Assembly (NCBI GenBank): GCA_947069175.1
Contig: CAMTDV010000018.1
Location: forward strand, 46,264,869-46,328,868
Reading direction: 5' to 3'
Length of the DNA stretch: 64,000 bases
From: Scalesia atractyloides
Lineage: Eukaryota; Streptophyta; Magnoliopsida; Asterales; Asteraceae
Position 1 is the first letter of the stretch. The number at the start of each line of letters is the position of its first letter. This document shows positions 11,749 to 24,800 of this stretch, one piece after another. The translations under genes and the position numbers were made by a program. Below the pieces are notes generated by a model. That model did no database searches and was not told where the DNA came from. It saw nothing but the letters and a program-made list of their open reading frames with translations.

Positions 11749-12129
11749 GATATACGCAGCTCGTAACTAACTACACCAACCCAGCAGGCTATGTCATCAT
11801 CATCATCCGACAGATCTCGATAATCAAGGGCGCGGGGGAAGGCACCCATGGTCGAACCCTCACCACCTCGTGGCGTGGAGACGCGCTCAGCTGCCAGGAA
11901 AAGACTCGCTCTAGGAGGGGAGTCGTCCTCCCGTCCAACCACCATTGTACCGGTCAAGCCGGTCAACTCTTCAGGAGTGGGGGACGATCTACTTAGAGCT
12001 GTGCTAAGGAAATAACAAGAACAGCTGGAGAGAATGCAAGAGACTATCGAACCACAGGGATGGCTGATATGTCAGCTGACTGGTAAAACTGAAGAGCTCG
12101 AGGAAGAGCAAGATGAGAATAAGAGAGTT
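11575..12129 (+). pseudogene. Second, truncated leader and ORF0 start of element A
   Basis: Begins with a degraded primer site (GATTGATGTCAGAGCC) directly after the second LTR, followed by the leader, the (AT)n tract and the ORF0 start at 11791 (MSSSSSDRSR). The frame is closed at once by CAA to TAA (about 11821) and again by a TAA near 12014. The similarity to 2776-3330 ends at about 12129, after GATGAGAATAAGAGAGTT, where Gypsy B LTR sequence begins. It is a dead partial copy. Confidence 0.85.
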
Positions 12130-12464
12130 CGAAGCATTTTTAGAATTTTTGGAATTTCTATGATTTTTTGTGAATGGTTGACTGTTTTACCAAACGAAAT
12201 TCAGAAAAAAATACCAAACCAAGTCAATAAATCACCCAAATTTACATGAACACTAAGGAACATATTGGAAAGGTTCTGGGAAGTTTCGGAGTCCATTGGT
12301 TAAGTTTTTCTTCGGATTAAAAATCCGCGTTTTTATGAGTTTTCGGTAGCCGGAATCGCACTGAAACGAAATCGGAAAAATCCCAAATATTTATAGGGAG
12401 TTTCTGGGTAGGTAAGGAACTTCCTGAAATATTTTTGGAATTTCTGGACATCGGATGATAAACA
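12130..12464 (+). repeat. Gypsy B 5' LTR, segment 2
   Basis: Aligns with about 59288-59622 of the B 3' LTR (shared GGAACATAT, GTCCATTGGT, GGATTAAAAATCCGCG). It ends with AAACA (12460-12464), the left target-site duplication of Copia D. Confidence 0.88.
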
Positions 12465-12855
12465 TGTAGGACCGAATTCTTCATTTTAGTGTAAAATTGG
12501 ACATAATTTGCCTGTGAATTCTTCATTTTAGTGTAAAAGTTAAGAAACTAAGAAGAATGGAGTAGAATAGAAGTGTTCTTGTAAACGTCAATTTTATTGA
12601 TATAACGTCAAGTCTCCAAATTGACAGAGCTCCGCCTCAAAGTGCGCAAAGTTACAAATGACAATCACAAGCTAGCTATTTATAATGGTGCAAGTTCGCT
12701 AGAGAGGGATGTGAGTTCGGGCGAACTTGACAATACAAAGACATCTCAAGCGAACTTCACCTATAGACACATAAATACTTGATTTCGCTAGCCTATTCAT
12801 ATATAATCTACACATACTCGATATAAGACTAAGACATAGACATTTTGCACCAACA
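12465..12855 (-). repeat. Copia D 3' LTR with leader-derived U5
   Basis: On the + strand it starts TGTAGGACCG and ends TGCACCAACA. U3 and R match the other family LTRs and include a reverse-strand TATA box (12676-12684). However, 12475-12582 matches leader sequence normally found after the PBS (GAATTCTTCATTTTAGTGTA, present twice). The polypurine tract (reverse of GACTCCCCCTTGG) lies at 12857-12868. Confidence 0.85.
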
Positions 12856-12920
12856 GACTCCCCCTTGGATATCGTCTTCGTCTTTTATCAGTCTTCATAA
12901 CTCTGTCTTCAAATAAAACT

Positions 12921-15900
12921 TTAACGCGTACGACCAAAGAAGTTCTTGAACGGCTGCTTTCGTCTTTCTTGCTTCGGATCTGGCGTCTGATTAGTAGGTG
13001 GCACTTTAGTCAGATACTGAAACCTCCTGAGCCTTGCCGCCCTACCTCTTTCATGTATCTCTTCAAGTCGCTTTTCTTCTTTCAGAAATTCAACACGTTC
13101 TAGATCCCTTCAGCTTGTTTCCCACATCTCTCTAGAGTTAACTTCTCGAGCATAGCATACGTTAACGACCCTTTGATATTGCATGACTTGTTCTTTTTCA
13201 CGTTCTTCAAACACTATCTTGCTGTAGAACAAGCATTTGATATCTTCTCTCGAGTAGTTTACCAACCACATAGGATCTAGAATCCCGATCGTTCTCCAAA
13301 GCCCTCTCATACCTTGTACCCCAAACATTTCAACCTTCTCATTCGTAATATCCATATGATCCTCAAATCAAAGTACAATCACTGCTTCACACGTATTCGG
13401 ATCAATCTGCCACCATTTGAACAATGGTTAAAATTTTTGTTCGATCGCCATCAAAGACATGTTTCTCATTGCTCGCGGTCGTTTCATGATTAACGTTATA
13501 TCTTTTTCCCCTGTCTTCTTGTTCGTTTTGATGTGACGACATGGAATGAATGGCTTCTAGTGTTCAAAACCCTTTGTTGCTTCATACTTGATCATTTTCC
13601 ACATTAACTGATCAATAAACTTCATGTGGTACGTTAAGTTCCTTGTTTGAACAAGTTCTTCAACATCCCAGAAAGGTAGTGTTTTGAAATCTGCCAGATA
13701 CTTGAAGTATGGAACTCCATATTCCCGTTTGATGGCATATACATTCAGCTCCTTAAACCACCCCCAACTTAGAATGTCTCCCAATGACACATCTTTATCT
13801 CTGGTAAAGAATGCTAGAGGACGTCGAAACTTATGTTCACACGGCATCTCTTTAAACTATGATTTCTTTACTTGAGCGATTTTCTTCCTTTGTCATTGGC
13901 TTCGAAACTTTTCCTTCCCGTATCGACTCTTCAATCTTTTCTTTAAGCATATCCTCATTCAATTGCTTATACATCTCCTCTAACGTAGGAAAACTATTTG
14001 TGTTTTGACCAACATACTTCACATCTTCGTCTTTCTCTTCATCAGAAGACCAATCTTCCACTACTACCCTATTATATTCATCAGCCTCATATCTTCATCG
14101 TATGATACTCGTTAGGCTCAAATGCGTTTACGTTCAACACCTGCTCTTCGAAATCAAAATCTAATGATTCAGCATCAACTTCAATCAACTTAGCCAAATC
14201 TTCATTGGTATAATTGTGAACATATTCTCCCCCTTCAACGTTATGCTCAAGCATGAGTATCAACGGCTTTGTCGGAACTGCAGCAACAGGATTTGCAATG
14301 GTAATAGCATCAGACATAACAATATCTTCAGATAACCCTGCTTGCGCTGACTCCCCTTCATTCTGTTCATTCATAGCATTCGCCTCATCATTCAGAAGAC
14401 TTGAGAAATTGAAGCTTTCATTTACTGTCGCGTCAACTACCTTTATACCTGTACCACTCGGATCATCATCAATACCTCCATCGTGGTAAGAATCATCTTT
14501 CGGATCATCTGTTGGTGGTTCATCATCCTTATAATCATCTTTTGCTTCATCATCATCCTTTTCTTCAGTAGCAGTTACAGGATCAGAAGGCTTGACAGAT
14601 TCGTCAACCTTAGAAACATCGGACTCCGAAGCTTTCGCAGACTTAATCTCTTTAACAGGTTCAGTGATCTCCAGCATACTTTCGAGCACATTCTTTCCCT
14701 TACCCTGTTCAACTAACTCTCTTTCAGCTTTCTCTTTTGCTTCTTGAGTATCTAACCGAGCATATTCTTCTTTGAAATTAATTCAAAGACTGTTAGATAA
14801 TACCTTCTGTAGTTTGTCGAATCTCTTATCATTCGTATCTTTTTCAGATCGAAGCGCTGCAATCTCTTTGTTTTAATCTTTAACTCGCTTCTTGCAGACT
14901 TTCAACAAGCGCTTTCAAATAACCTCTATCTCCGTCACGAAATTTCACCTTGTCATATAATATTTCTTTCTCTACTTCACTCTGTTTCGTCAACTTTTCC
15001 AACTCAGCCTTTTCTGATTCATTCTTTGCCACTCTATCTTCCAATATCTTGACACGCTTTGCAAGAACATTACGTCTGTTTCAGGAATGAAATCATCTAA
15101 ATCCTACAGATCCACTGGTACATTAGGAATATCACCAAACATATTTGTCTTTGAAGTTTTTGGTGTTGATTTCAGAATAGCAGTCTTTGTTGTAGTTTTC
15201 TTTGGAGTTGAGCTTTCGAAATGAACATCTTTAGGATCAGGAGATTGAATCACCGGAACTTCAAGTAAATTAGACTCAGGAGGTTCTTGTGTAACTCCTG
15301 CTATTTCTGCTTCAGATGAAATAACGATAGGAGGTTCTTGTGTAACTCCTCTCTCCTGTGCACCAGAAGGTTCTTGTGTTGCTTCTGTGCTCTTTGGTTT
15401 CCTGAATATCTCCTGCTTGCTGCTTTCTGAGCTTTCTTTGACTTTTTACCCTTAGTCTTTGGAGATCTAGTAGTCTTTGTTGTTGAAGCTACTGCAGACT
15501 TCACACGTTTAGCCCTTTTCTTAGGTCTTTCCTCATCAGACTCTTTTTCCAAATTAGGATTAAAGTCAGCATCAATTTCTTTGATCTTCTCAGCTTCCTT
15601 TTCAGCCATAGCCTTCTTTGTTTCCTTCTCGAGAGAATCATCAGAATCATCATCGTTCTCGAAAGTAGCAGAAATAACATAATCCTCTTGAGTAGTCTTT
15701 TCAGTTTCTTGTGTTTCAATCACGACTGCTGCACTCGAACCAGCCCCTGTTTGTACATTAACAGGCTCGTCTTCATCTATCAGCATGGTATCAACTTTCT
15801 TAGCACCATGCTTCTTCTTCTTTTCAACTTTAGCTTTGACAAACCATTCACTACGCGCTTTAGGATTGAATGACTTAAACCATTCTATCTCAGCATTCAA

Positions 15901-16723
15901 TTCCTTCTCATCACCACTGCCATCATTCCTCCATTTATTTCCAGCTGGCGCAACATAATTTTCATCTTTTAACGCCCCAAATATTGGTTTTGCAATAGGT
16001 GCTGAATCCTGCTTCTGGAACTTTAACAACTTCTTCACAGTCGTTTCATCAAGGTGACTGAAGTATAAAATGTCATTTGTATCACGTGCAATATCTGTAA
16101 ACTTTTCATCTATAAGCATATGCACGAACCTCGGATACTAACACAATCTCGTGTCTTCCATATTCTTCGACATACAACACCCTTGCCATGCAGGCCATAT
16201 AATCCTGAACATCATCAAGACCTGCCTTTCTGTGGCTGAATGTGTGAATAATAACATGCATTAGGAGCTTGTAGGGGTTTGGTACTTCCCCCTTCTTCAA
16301 CGTCGGCTTGTTTACACTTCCCTTGTAACCCATATAATAAAAACAACCTCGTACCATCTTCTCATCTAAGAAAATAGGATCATCTTTGTCGTCGTTAAAC
16401 TATGAGATCCTGCGTATATCATCTTCAGTGATTGTGATCATTTTGTTCTCTTCTCCAACTTGTACCGACGATGTAATAGTCTTCTTGTCTGCACTTAGAC
16501 TTGCGTTCATCCAGAAATGATAAGTATGCGAACGATAGGACACTGTTCGCTCAGTTATAGCACGGTGTATCGGACACTCCATCAGAAACTTCAGAATGCT
16601 TTCGTACTCCTTCAGCGACGGACAAAACACCTTATCAAGAATGATACAAGTGTTATGGAATTTAGAAAAATCCATCGTAATCACCCGGGCTGGTACTTGA
16701 TCCTTAAAATTGACGCAAAACAC
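12921..16723 (-). pseudogene. Extra ORF downstream of pol, element D copy
   Basis: Equivalent to 52267-56079 of element F. The frame opens right after a TAA (16724-16726) without an ATG. An N-terminal domain (VPARVITMDFSKFHNTCI, then PIHRAITERTVSYRSH) spans about 16106-16723; next come a Lys/Glu-rich segment with the basic run RPKKRAKRVKS, a coiled coil (about 14700-15300, broken), an acidic segment, and a C-terminal domain (KPLILMLEHNVEGGEYVHNY, then SREDIKCLFYSKIVFEERE) ending KNFFGRTR. Several stops and shifts break it. No transmembrane segment or signal peptide is visible, so an envelope role is not supported. The function is unknown. Confidence 0.72.
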
Positions 16724-16773
16724 TTAGCACACATTTCGAGAAAAAATTAGAAATTTTTTTCTACCATTTACAT

Positions 16774-17523
16774 CATGTTCGGGCGAACTTGATATTGGTA
16801 TAACAAACAGATTAAGTCAAGTTCGCTCGAACATGCTCAATAACATGTTCAACATTCACAACATAAATTCGGGCGAACTTAATACCTAAGTTCGGTCGAG
16901 CTTATTAACAACAACTGGATTATCATCTTATAATGCAAGTTCGGTCGAACATACGTTTTATTCAAATTTCATTAGTAGGTTTGGTCGAACTTGATAACAA
17001 GTTCGGTCGAACTCGTTATCTCCTTCAACAAAACCTGCACCATCTAATAACATCCATTCTAAATGAATTCAACTTAGTTACACCGTCGATTTATGTTGAA
17101 TAACATGATTTTAAGTCCAATTCGTCCATTAGAAACCCAGATCTATCAAATTTTAATGTTTCATATCCGATTTTTCAATTCAAGTTCAAATCTCGGTTCA
17201 ATGCACAACCATTGCAATAAGTGTGCAAATCACCTAATGCAACACAAATTTTGGCAGCAAGTCGACCCAAAGTTACAATTTTGAATAATCGCTCACAGAT
17301 GTCAAGTTCGCTCAGAGTGTTTTGATTGTGGATAATGAAGTTCGGCCGAACTTGCAAGGTATATATACCCTAGCAAGTTCGGGCGAAGTTGAGAGCCCAT
17401 TAAGTGAAAGCCCATATCAAGTCCGGGCGAACATACACACAACACAACAAAACCTAAACAAGTTCGGTCGAACTTGTTTCAAACCTGAATCTTTTTACCT
17501 TTAAGCAAGTTTAGCCGAACTTG
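16774..17523. repeat. Palindrome array in front of the extra ORF, element D
   Basis: About 13 full or half copies of the inverted repeat CAAGTTCG-NN-CGAACTTG with irregular spacing, ending about 50 bp before the extra ORF opens (at 16723, reverse strand). The centre dinucleotide varies (GG, CT, GT, GC). The sequence between copies is unrelated from copy to copy. There is no coding content. Confidence 0.9.
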
Positions 17524-18951
17524 CCTAAACTCAATTTCAACTTTTCAAAATTTTGCAATTTTAGACCCTGAACTTTTCTCATTTTACCAGTTCTGAAAAT
17601 CCACTCAGTTGACCAAGTCCAAGTTATTGACCTTGGTTAACCGATTTGTCTGCCGAGTCAAGTTAATGACCCTGGTCTGACCCGATACGAACAAACTGTT
17701 GAACTTTTCAAACTTTTCAAAAAGCAAAGTTTCAAATTAATGGACTTTCTCATCGTTATGGCTTATCAGATCTTACAGATTAACTCCCAGCCTGTTGTCA
17801 ATAAGATTCCCACCAGTTTAGCACCTTACCAGGCTTCGAAGACCCGTTCTCCAACATTGGTTTGCTGAAAACAATGTAGAAACAAAATCTTTTTGTATTT
17901 TTGAAAGCTATGCTAAAAGACACTGAAAATCTTTTTGGTTTTAATCTGTAAAGTCGATAAACTATGCACACGACAATGTAAACTATGTACAAACATATTT
18001 ACAAACATCTTTTTGTGAATTCGTGTCTAACGATCATATCAGTTGATTGAGACATACCACCAATACCATTGACCTTTAGATGACTTTAAGTTTTAAACTC
18101 ATTTACCTAGATTGTCGATATGTTTGTCCACTTAAACTTTTTCACATTTTTAAACTGTTCCAAGATATGTTAAGGTATGAATTATGAAACTTTACTTATC
18201 TATGGTTCCCACTTCTTGAATATACTCCCATATCAAGATTCCCTAGATTTCATCTTACAGGTGAGTATAGCGTAATTGATATCTGTATCTGGGTTGTGCG
18301 AGACCTCGAGAGCCCAAGTTAGTACTACCGTACAGACAAAGAGATGAAGGCTCGACTTTAAGTTGTGTTCCATTTAAGGAATCTTTTTAGCACTGCAAAT
18401 GATTAGATCTTTTGATACTTTTCAAGATTGCATGCTGTTTTGGTGTTTATAGCGAAAGTATTATAGAAGTTCTAGGCTATTGCTTCCGCAAAATCATAAG
18501 GACTTGTATAATACCCCAGATATCAACTATCTATAAAGACCTCGTATCTCAGAATCAGGCAATCTCTCAAACGAAATTTCAGAGTACTAAGTCCATATAT
18601 CCAAGATGTGTTAATCCACAAGATTAAGCAGTTGTAGAATTTAGTTTATATCCTGGAAACAATTTACTGAATGTGTTAAGTCTATCGACACATCCATAGT
18701 AAGACTTGTTTATCACTTTTAAACTTTACATTTCTTTAGCATACTGTGATAGTCCACTGATGTACTATCATTTCCTTTTTGTGACACATAATTCTTTTTG
18801 TCTTTTTCAATGTTTTTGTACATTTTTGAAATTTTTCATATGTTTTTGTATTTTCTCAAATATTTCTCCCTCTAAAATCAAAAACATATTTTTGGATTTT
18901 AGGTTTTTTAAGAAATACTAATCTCGAAGATAAATAACAAACCAATGTGGA
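17524..18951 (-). other. Spacer between pol and the palindrome array, element D
   Basis: Non-coding, AT-rich, and collinear with 50154-51552 of element F, so it is a constant part of the family. At 18863-18876 the reverse strand has a polypurine run (TTTTAGAGGGAGAAA) just after the pol stop; F has the same at 50239-50249. Short frames here are not shared between D and F. Confidence 0.75.
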
Positions 18952-19877
18952 TCACGTGAACGTGTCTTCCGATCCGTATTCAACCTTAGCTTCCGCACCT
19001 GTCAGTAAATTTTTAATACCGTTAAGCCTCATTAGATATTTAAATCTTGTTAAAGGAAATGCTTTGGTATAAAAATCAGCCTTTTGTTCATCGGTATATT
19101 TTTTTCTATTCGCACCAACTTCTTTTCGTAGCAGTCACGAATGAAGTGATAACGAATTTCAATATTTTTAGTACGTGAGTGATGAACCGGATTTTTGGTT
19201 ATATCGATAGCTGCTTTGTTATCTACGAATATAAATCCCTCATCTGTTGTTGAATCCAGAGGATTTGAGAACAACAGCTGGAAGCAGAAATGTATTCTGC
19301 CTCATAGAGAGAGAGACCGTGGTCTGTTTCTTGCACTGCCACGTTACCAAACGTGTTCTGAAGAACTGGCATCCTGTCGTTGTAGATTTCGAGTCCAGCT
19401 TATCCACCCCAAAGTCTGAGTCAGCATATCCCGTTAGATCAAAATTGTCGTTCTTTGGATACCACAAGCCGGTGCTTGTACATACCTTCAAGTAACGGAA
19501 GGTTCACTTGACTATCTGCATGTGTGACACTCGAGGACTAAACTGATATCTTGCACACAAGCAGGTAGGATACATGATGTCTGGGTGAGATATCGTTAGA
19601 TACATCAGAGATCCTATCATCAATCAATAGAGTGTGTCATTAACTTTGGTTCTCGTCTCGTCAATGCAAATCCCATGGTTCAGTGCCAGCGGAGTCGAAA
19701 GCGGCTTCGAGCTATCCATTTCAAACTTCTTGAGATCGTCGTGAACATACTTTGTCTGATGAATGAATATGCCATCTGGTAACTGATCGACCTGTCCGAG
19801 GAAGAATTTCATTTCACCCAAGGAGGACATCTCGAATTTCTTCTTCATGATCTTTTCAAACTCTTTGCAAAGACTAT
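18952..19877 (-). pseudogene. pol: pol of element D, 3' part: end of RT and RNase H
   Basis: Continues RT after the E insertion with KEFEKIMKKKFEMSSLGEMK and FFLGQVDQLPDG, then RNase H with GYADSDFGVDKL, QTTVSLS and FVDNKAAIDITKNPVHHSRT. It ends at a TGA (18952-18954) after a short acidic tail, as in F. At least two frameshifts are present (around 19250 and 19620). The RNase H domain degrades the RNA of the RNA-DNA hybrid. Assignment as Copia RNase H is firm. Confidence 0.88.
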
Positions 19878-19882
19878 CATCC

Positions 19883-20289
19883 TGTAGGACCGATCCTCGA
19901 TGCTTAGGAACCTAGATTTGATATCTAACGTCCATAATGGCGGGAATATTACATCGTCTTTACCAATAGACAAGATTTAATCAGTTAACGGTCAGTTTTA
20001 TTGATCAAATGTTCTTGTCACAAACTGATAGACCTTCGCCTCTGAAATGCAAAAGTTACAAATGAAGTAGGCTAGCTAGGTATTTATACTATTGCAAGTT
20101 CGCCTCGCCCCTAAGAGACTAAAGTTCGCCCGAATTTGCTACTGCAAGTTCGGCCGAACATGTATACATGTAACACACTATGGGCGAACTTGACTAAACT
20201 ATACATAAATACTTCATATACCTAGCCTATTCAGCTCTATACAATACAGACTCGATATAAGACTAAGACATAGACATTATGCACCAACA
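19883..20289 (-). repeat. Copia E 3' LTR
   Basis: On the + strand it runs from TGTAGGACCGATCC to TGCACCAACA. A reverse-strand TATA box lies at 20081-20088 with palindrome copies just upstream of it (20096-20200). The polypurine tract (reverse of GACTCCCCTTTGG) follows at 20290-20302. Confidence 0.93.
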
Positions 20290-20353
20290 GACTCCCCTTT
20301 GGATATCGTCTTCGTCTTGTATCAGTCTTCAAAACTCTATCTTCATATAAACG

Positions 20354-21800
20354 TTAACACACACGACCGAAGAAATTCTTGAACGACTTCCTTTGTCGTT
20401 CTTTCTTTGGATCAGGCGTTTGATCAGTTGGCGGTGGTCTTTTAAAGTTAGCCATTCTTAGAGAACTTTGTCTTACCGCTTTTTCCATTCTTTCTTTAAT
20501 TGCCTCATTTCTGTTTTCTTCCTTTAGAAACTCAACTCTTTCCAGATCCCTCCACTTTGTTTGCCACATCTTTCAAGAATTGACTTCGCGCATAGCAAAC
20601 ATTCACAACCTTTTGAAACTGCATAGCTTGTACCTTTTCACGTTCTTCAAAAACAATCTTGTTGTAGAACAAGGTTTTGATATCTTCTCTCGAGCAGTTC
20701 ACAAGCCACATAGGATCTATAATCCTTATCGTCCTCCATAAACCCCTCATGCCCTGATAACCCATCACTTCAACCCGTTCCTTGGTAATATCCAGATGTT
20801 CTTCAAACTTTAGCACAATCACAGCTTCAGACGTTGCTGGATCAATCTGCCACCACTTGAACAAAGGATAGAAGTCTTGTTCAATCGGAATTAGCGGCAT
20901 ATTTCTCATGGCTCTTGGACGTTTCATTATTAACGTTATGTCCTTTTCCCCTGTTACATTGTTTGTCTTCACTCTGCGACCAGGAATAAAAGGCTTCCAA
21001 TAATTCCAACCTTTAACCGCTTCATACTTAATTATTTTCCACAATAATTGATCAATCGGCTTCATGTAATATGTAACATTCACCATCTGTACCAACTCTT
21101 CTACATCCCAATACGGTAATTTCTTGAAATCAGCAAGGTATTTGAAGTATTGCACTCCAAACTCCCTCTTGATTGCATATACGTTAAGCTCTTTATACCA
21201 ACCCTAGCTCAAAATATCTCCCAATGAAACGTCTTTGTCTCTGGTAAAGAATGCAAGAGGAAAACTATCTGAATTAGAACTGACATACTTTTCTTTCTGA
21301 TCTGATTCGTCATCTAAAGACCAATCTTCCACAATTACTCGATTGTATTCATCAGCTTCGAATCATCTTTGATATTGATAATCATTTGGCTCGAAAGGAT
21401 TTACAGTCATCACATCCTCCTCAAAATCAAACTCTAATGATTCAGCTTCATTTTCGATCAATCTAACTAAATCCTCCTTCGTGTAGTTATGTACATATTC
21501 ACCTTCCTCCACCTTGTGTTCTAGCATTAACATTAAAGGCTTCGCGGGAATAGCAGCAACTGGCTTTGCAAAACGATCAATATTTGCCATATCTATATCA
21601 TCATCAGTTGGCCCTTTCTGCCCTGACTCCCCCTGACTTTTATCTTACATTCTATTTGATTCATCGTCCATTAGGGCAGTAAAATCAAAATCATCAGAGA
21701 TTTTGGCTTCAGAAACTCTAATACCAGCATTACCCTGATCATCGTCATCATCATCATCACCAACATTCCAATCCTCATAACTTCCTTCCTCTTCATCCTC
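20354..21800 (-). pseudogene. Extra ORF, C-terminal part, fused behind gag in element E
   Basis: Matches 54460-56079 of F. It begins in the acidic linker (DWNVGDDDDDDDQG), passes FTALMDDESNRM, KPLMLMLEHKVEEGEYVHNY and KYLADFKKLPYWDVEELVQ, and ends KNFFGRVC with a stop at 20354-20356. The N-terminal domain, basic run and coiled coils present in D and F are absent. About 50 codons around KYVGSNSES are also deleted compared with F (near 21265). Stops and shifts at about 21645, 21360 and 20560 inactivate it. That the C-terminal domain is retained when pol is not suggests it matters in cis or with Gag (inference). Confidence 0.75.
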
Positions 21801-24800
21801 TTTGTCATCTTTTGAATTGTTACCACTTGTATTTTTGACAGTTTCAGATGTGGTTTCAATTATGATTTCAGATTTTGATTCTTTCTTGCTATCACTAGTC
21901 TTGACAAGCTCAGACTTAGTGTTCTCAGATGTTGCTGACTGTTTCTCTGCAATCCAGGCTTGAGATTTTATGTTAGCCTTCTTGATGTAAAAATTGTTTT
22001 CAGTAGCCTTTGAAGTTTCTCCTTTTTTGAAAATTGAATTTTCAAACTTAGGTTTGACTTCAGCTTTTGATTCATTTCTTTTCAAAATCTTTACAGGTTT
22101 TACAAACACTGGTTGCTTTGGTTTCACAACATTTGAACTTTCTTTCCTTCGAAGATAAGCCGGCTTCGATTTCATACAGTAACTTGTAATATGACCAATG
22201 TCGTTGCACTTGAAACAAGTCCGAGAATCATGTGGATGTCCTTTAGTGGGTTTTACACCACTTGCAATTTTGGTTTTATCTTGAAGTTCTTTCTGTTTCT
22301 TGAACACATCGTTTGATTATTTCCCGATCAAACTTTCCTCATGAACCGTGTTCGTCCCATATACAAAATTCATGTTTTTATTCTTGTATTCATGAAATGG
22401 TGATGGTTTTCTTTTAGTTTCATCTAATTCCTCTAATCCCAACCCAGCTCTCGGGTTTTCCGGATGATCACCACCATTCCTTCGGTAGTTGTTTCTTTTA
22501 GGTTTGGAATAGAATTTCTTATATTAATCTTTAGATCATCTGATGTGACTTCCACGAGTTTAAAGAATTTGTCTAACAATTCTTCCTTCACATTCTGAAT
22601 CGGAAAACTGTCATCAAAGTATAATCTATCAGCTTCCTTAATCTTGTACATGACAATCTTAGGATCATCACATAGATCATTCTCCGATGATGTATCGTCA
22701 TCTTCGGACTGTGAATCTAAAATCTTTGAGCTCGAGTCGGCGCTTTTAAAGCTGCCTTCATCAAAATCGTTCAAAATATTTTCAACAACCTTTTTAACCA
22801 CAGCATTTTCATTATCTGTTTTAGTATAGATTACATCAATGTTCTCTGGCAACTCAGTTTTCTTTTCAGATAACAACTCAATGTTGAGTGCCTTATCCAT
22901 CCCATCAGCGGATTTGCGACAATACTTCTCGCAAAGGGGTGGAGGAACATTGTTGTATTCTTTACCAATTTTCCTTTTAGGTTTCTCTTCCGATGGAATT
23001 TCGGAAGTATGTGATCAATGACATATGCATTACATATGTAACTTCTTAAAATTTTTGAACACGTTCTGTTTCGATTGTCATGTCCTGAGGTTGTTGCTTA
23101 GTTTCAGCAATGGTGTTAATATAGATATTAATCGCTTTTTGCTTATCCATTACTATTCCTTTTAACATTCTTATGGTATCATGTTGTTCAATGTTATTTC
23201 TATCAAGCCTACCATAATCATTTTTCATTTTATCATACTCTTCCTTCATTGTGCGATAATCGTATATCAAAGGTTCATTATGCACATTGTTTTCAGCGAT
23301 GATTTTTGATTTTTCGACACACTCAGAACATGATTCGGTACATTTTGTACAAGGTTTTTCAACCTTTACAATTTGTATTTTGACAACTTCTTTTACCTCT
23401 AGACCTACCTTGGTTAGATTTGCCATTAAAGCTTTATCTGCCATGTCCTTGAGGTTTTCGGCATTCACTTCTTGTGTAACATTGATGATCTCTTCATCGA
23501 TTGTTTTCTCCTCAACCACTTGTTCTTTAGAGCTTCCATCAAAATGACCTACAAAACTATCACACGAGTTAGGAGACAAAATTCCTTGTTTCTGCATGTG
23601 GATATACTCCTCTTCTTCTCGCTGTTGATGCATGTATTGCTCCAGCAGAATCTGTTCTACAGCCGCTGCTTCTGCTGCTGTCGCTGCTTCCTCTGCAAAA
23701 GTATCTTCAACTATCTCAGCCATCAACGCAACTCGGTCTTCTTACCAATGTAAGAATTCCAGTCGAAACCATCATCTTCGTTTTATGCTACCATAGCTTT
23801 CTCATTGCTGCTGCTATTTGGTTTCTCTTGGATTTCAACATGAGTCTTCTTTGGAAATGGCTTGTATTGAAGTGACTTCTTATAATACTCGTTGCCTCCT
23901 CCGAAAGGACTCTGATTTCCCGTTGCTTCAGGATTCTTGCACTCTCTCTTGAAATGTCCCTTTTGGCGACATCTGAAGCACGTCACTTTTGATTTGTCGA
24001 AGCCCAACTTGTTGCTTGAATTTCCAATATCTGGGCCAGTAAGAGCAACAAACTTTGTGACTCTTCGGATAATAGATGCTAAACACCACTTGATATCCAT
24101 TAACTCGAGTTCTTCTTCATCCACTTGGTCATAATCTTCTGCCGTCATTTCGGGATTTCCAATTTTACCGGCTACAAGACTTTCATATGACTCCAGAATA
24201 GTGGCGAGAAGAGACATATGTTGTTTAGCAACTTGTTCCAAAACAAGATTGTTCAAATTCACTATGATGTTGTACTTGTATACATTCGAATCAGAATTTG
24301 TTTGTTGATTCTGATTTGCTTGACTTTGATAAGATGAATTTGAACCAGTGCTTGAGTACGAACTCTGTGGACTCTGATCATAATAGGTTGTGATTGACTC
24401 TGGTTCTATGGAGAAGCATTTATGTTTGCACTAAACGCTGTCCAAGTTTTCGGACTTGAAATGTTATCTTGCATTCCACTTTTGTAGTACAACCCAACGT
24501 CTTGAACAACATTAGCGTTCTTTGACTTTGCAATCTTCAGAAGCTCCATTTCGTGGCCTTCGAGTTTGTCGATAAACATTGACAACTTGAAGGATTCCCA
24601 CTTATCACTATTCTTCAGAACCATCTGGTAAGTAGCCCAGTCACCATCTGGTAGTGCGTCAGCAAGCTTGTCGATGTATTCTTGTTCTGTCTTCTAGAGA
24701 CCGTGTCTTTGCATTTGAACCTTAAGATGACAGAAGCGCTCGATCATTTGCTTCATGGTCTCATTCTTTAGCATGGTGAAGATATCAAACTCTTTCAGAA

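Larger units (their letters stand above)
228..12129 (+). mobile_element. Ty3/Gypsy chromovirus-like element A with duplicated structure
   Basis: The order is LTR (228-2775), internal region with ORF0, gag and pol (2776-8655), LTR (8656-11574), then a second PBS and leader with the start of ORF0 (11575-12129), which stops where B LTR sequence resumes. The LTRs are TG...CA bounded and 2,548 and 2,919 bp long. The primer site fits initiator Met-tRNA. Pol order is protease, RT, RNase H, integrase, chromodomain-like tail, as in the Tekay/Del group of chromoviruses (family knowledge). No TSD was found, and about 95 bp of the B LTR expected at the insertion point is missing, so the right end was probably lost by deletion. 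Pol contains at least four frameshifts. Confidence 0.85.

Noticed and set aside
18412..18921. Forward-strand frames of about 70 codons
   Set aside because: Antisense to the non-coding spacer of Copia D and not conserved in the F spacer.
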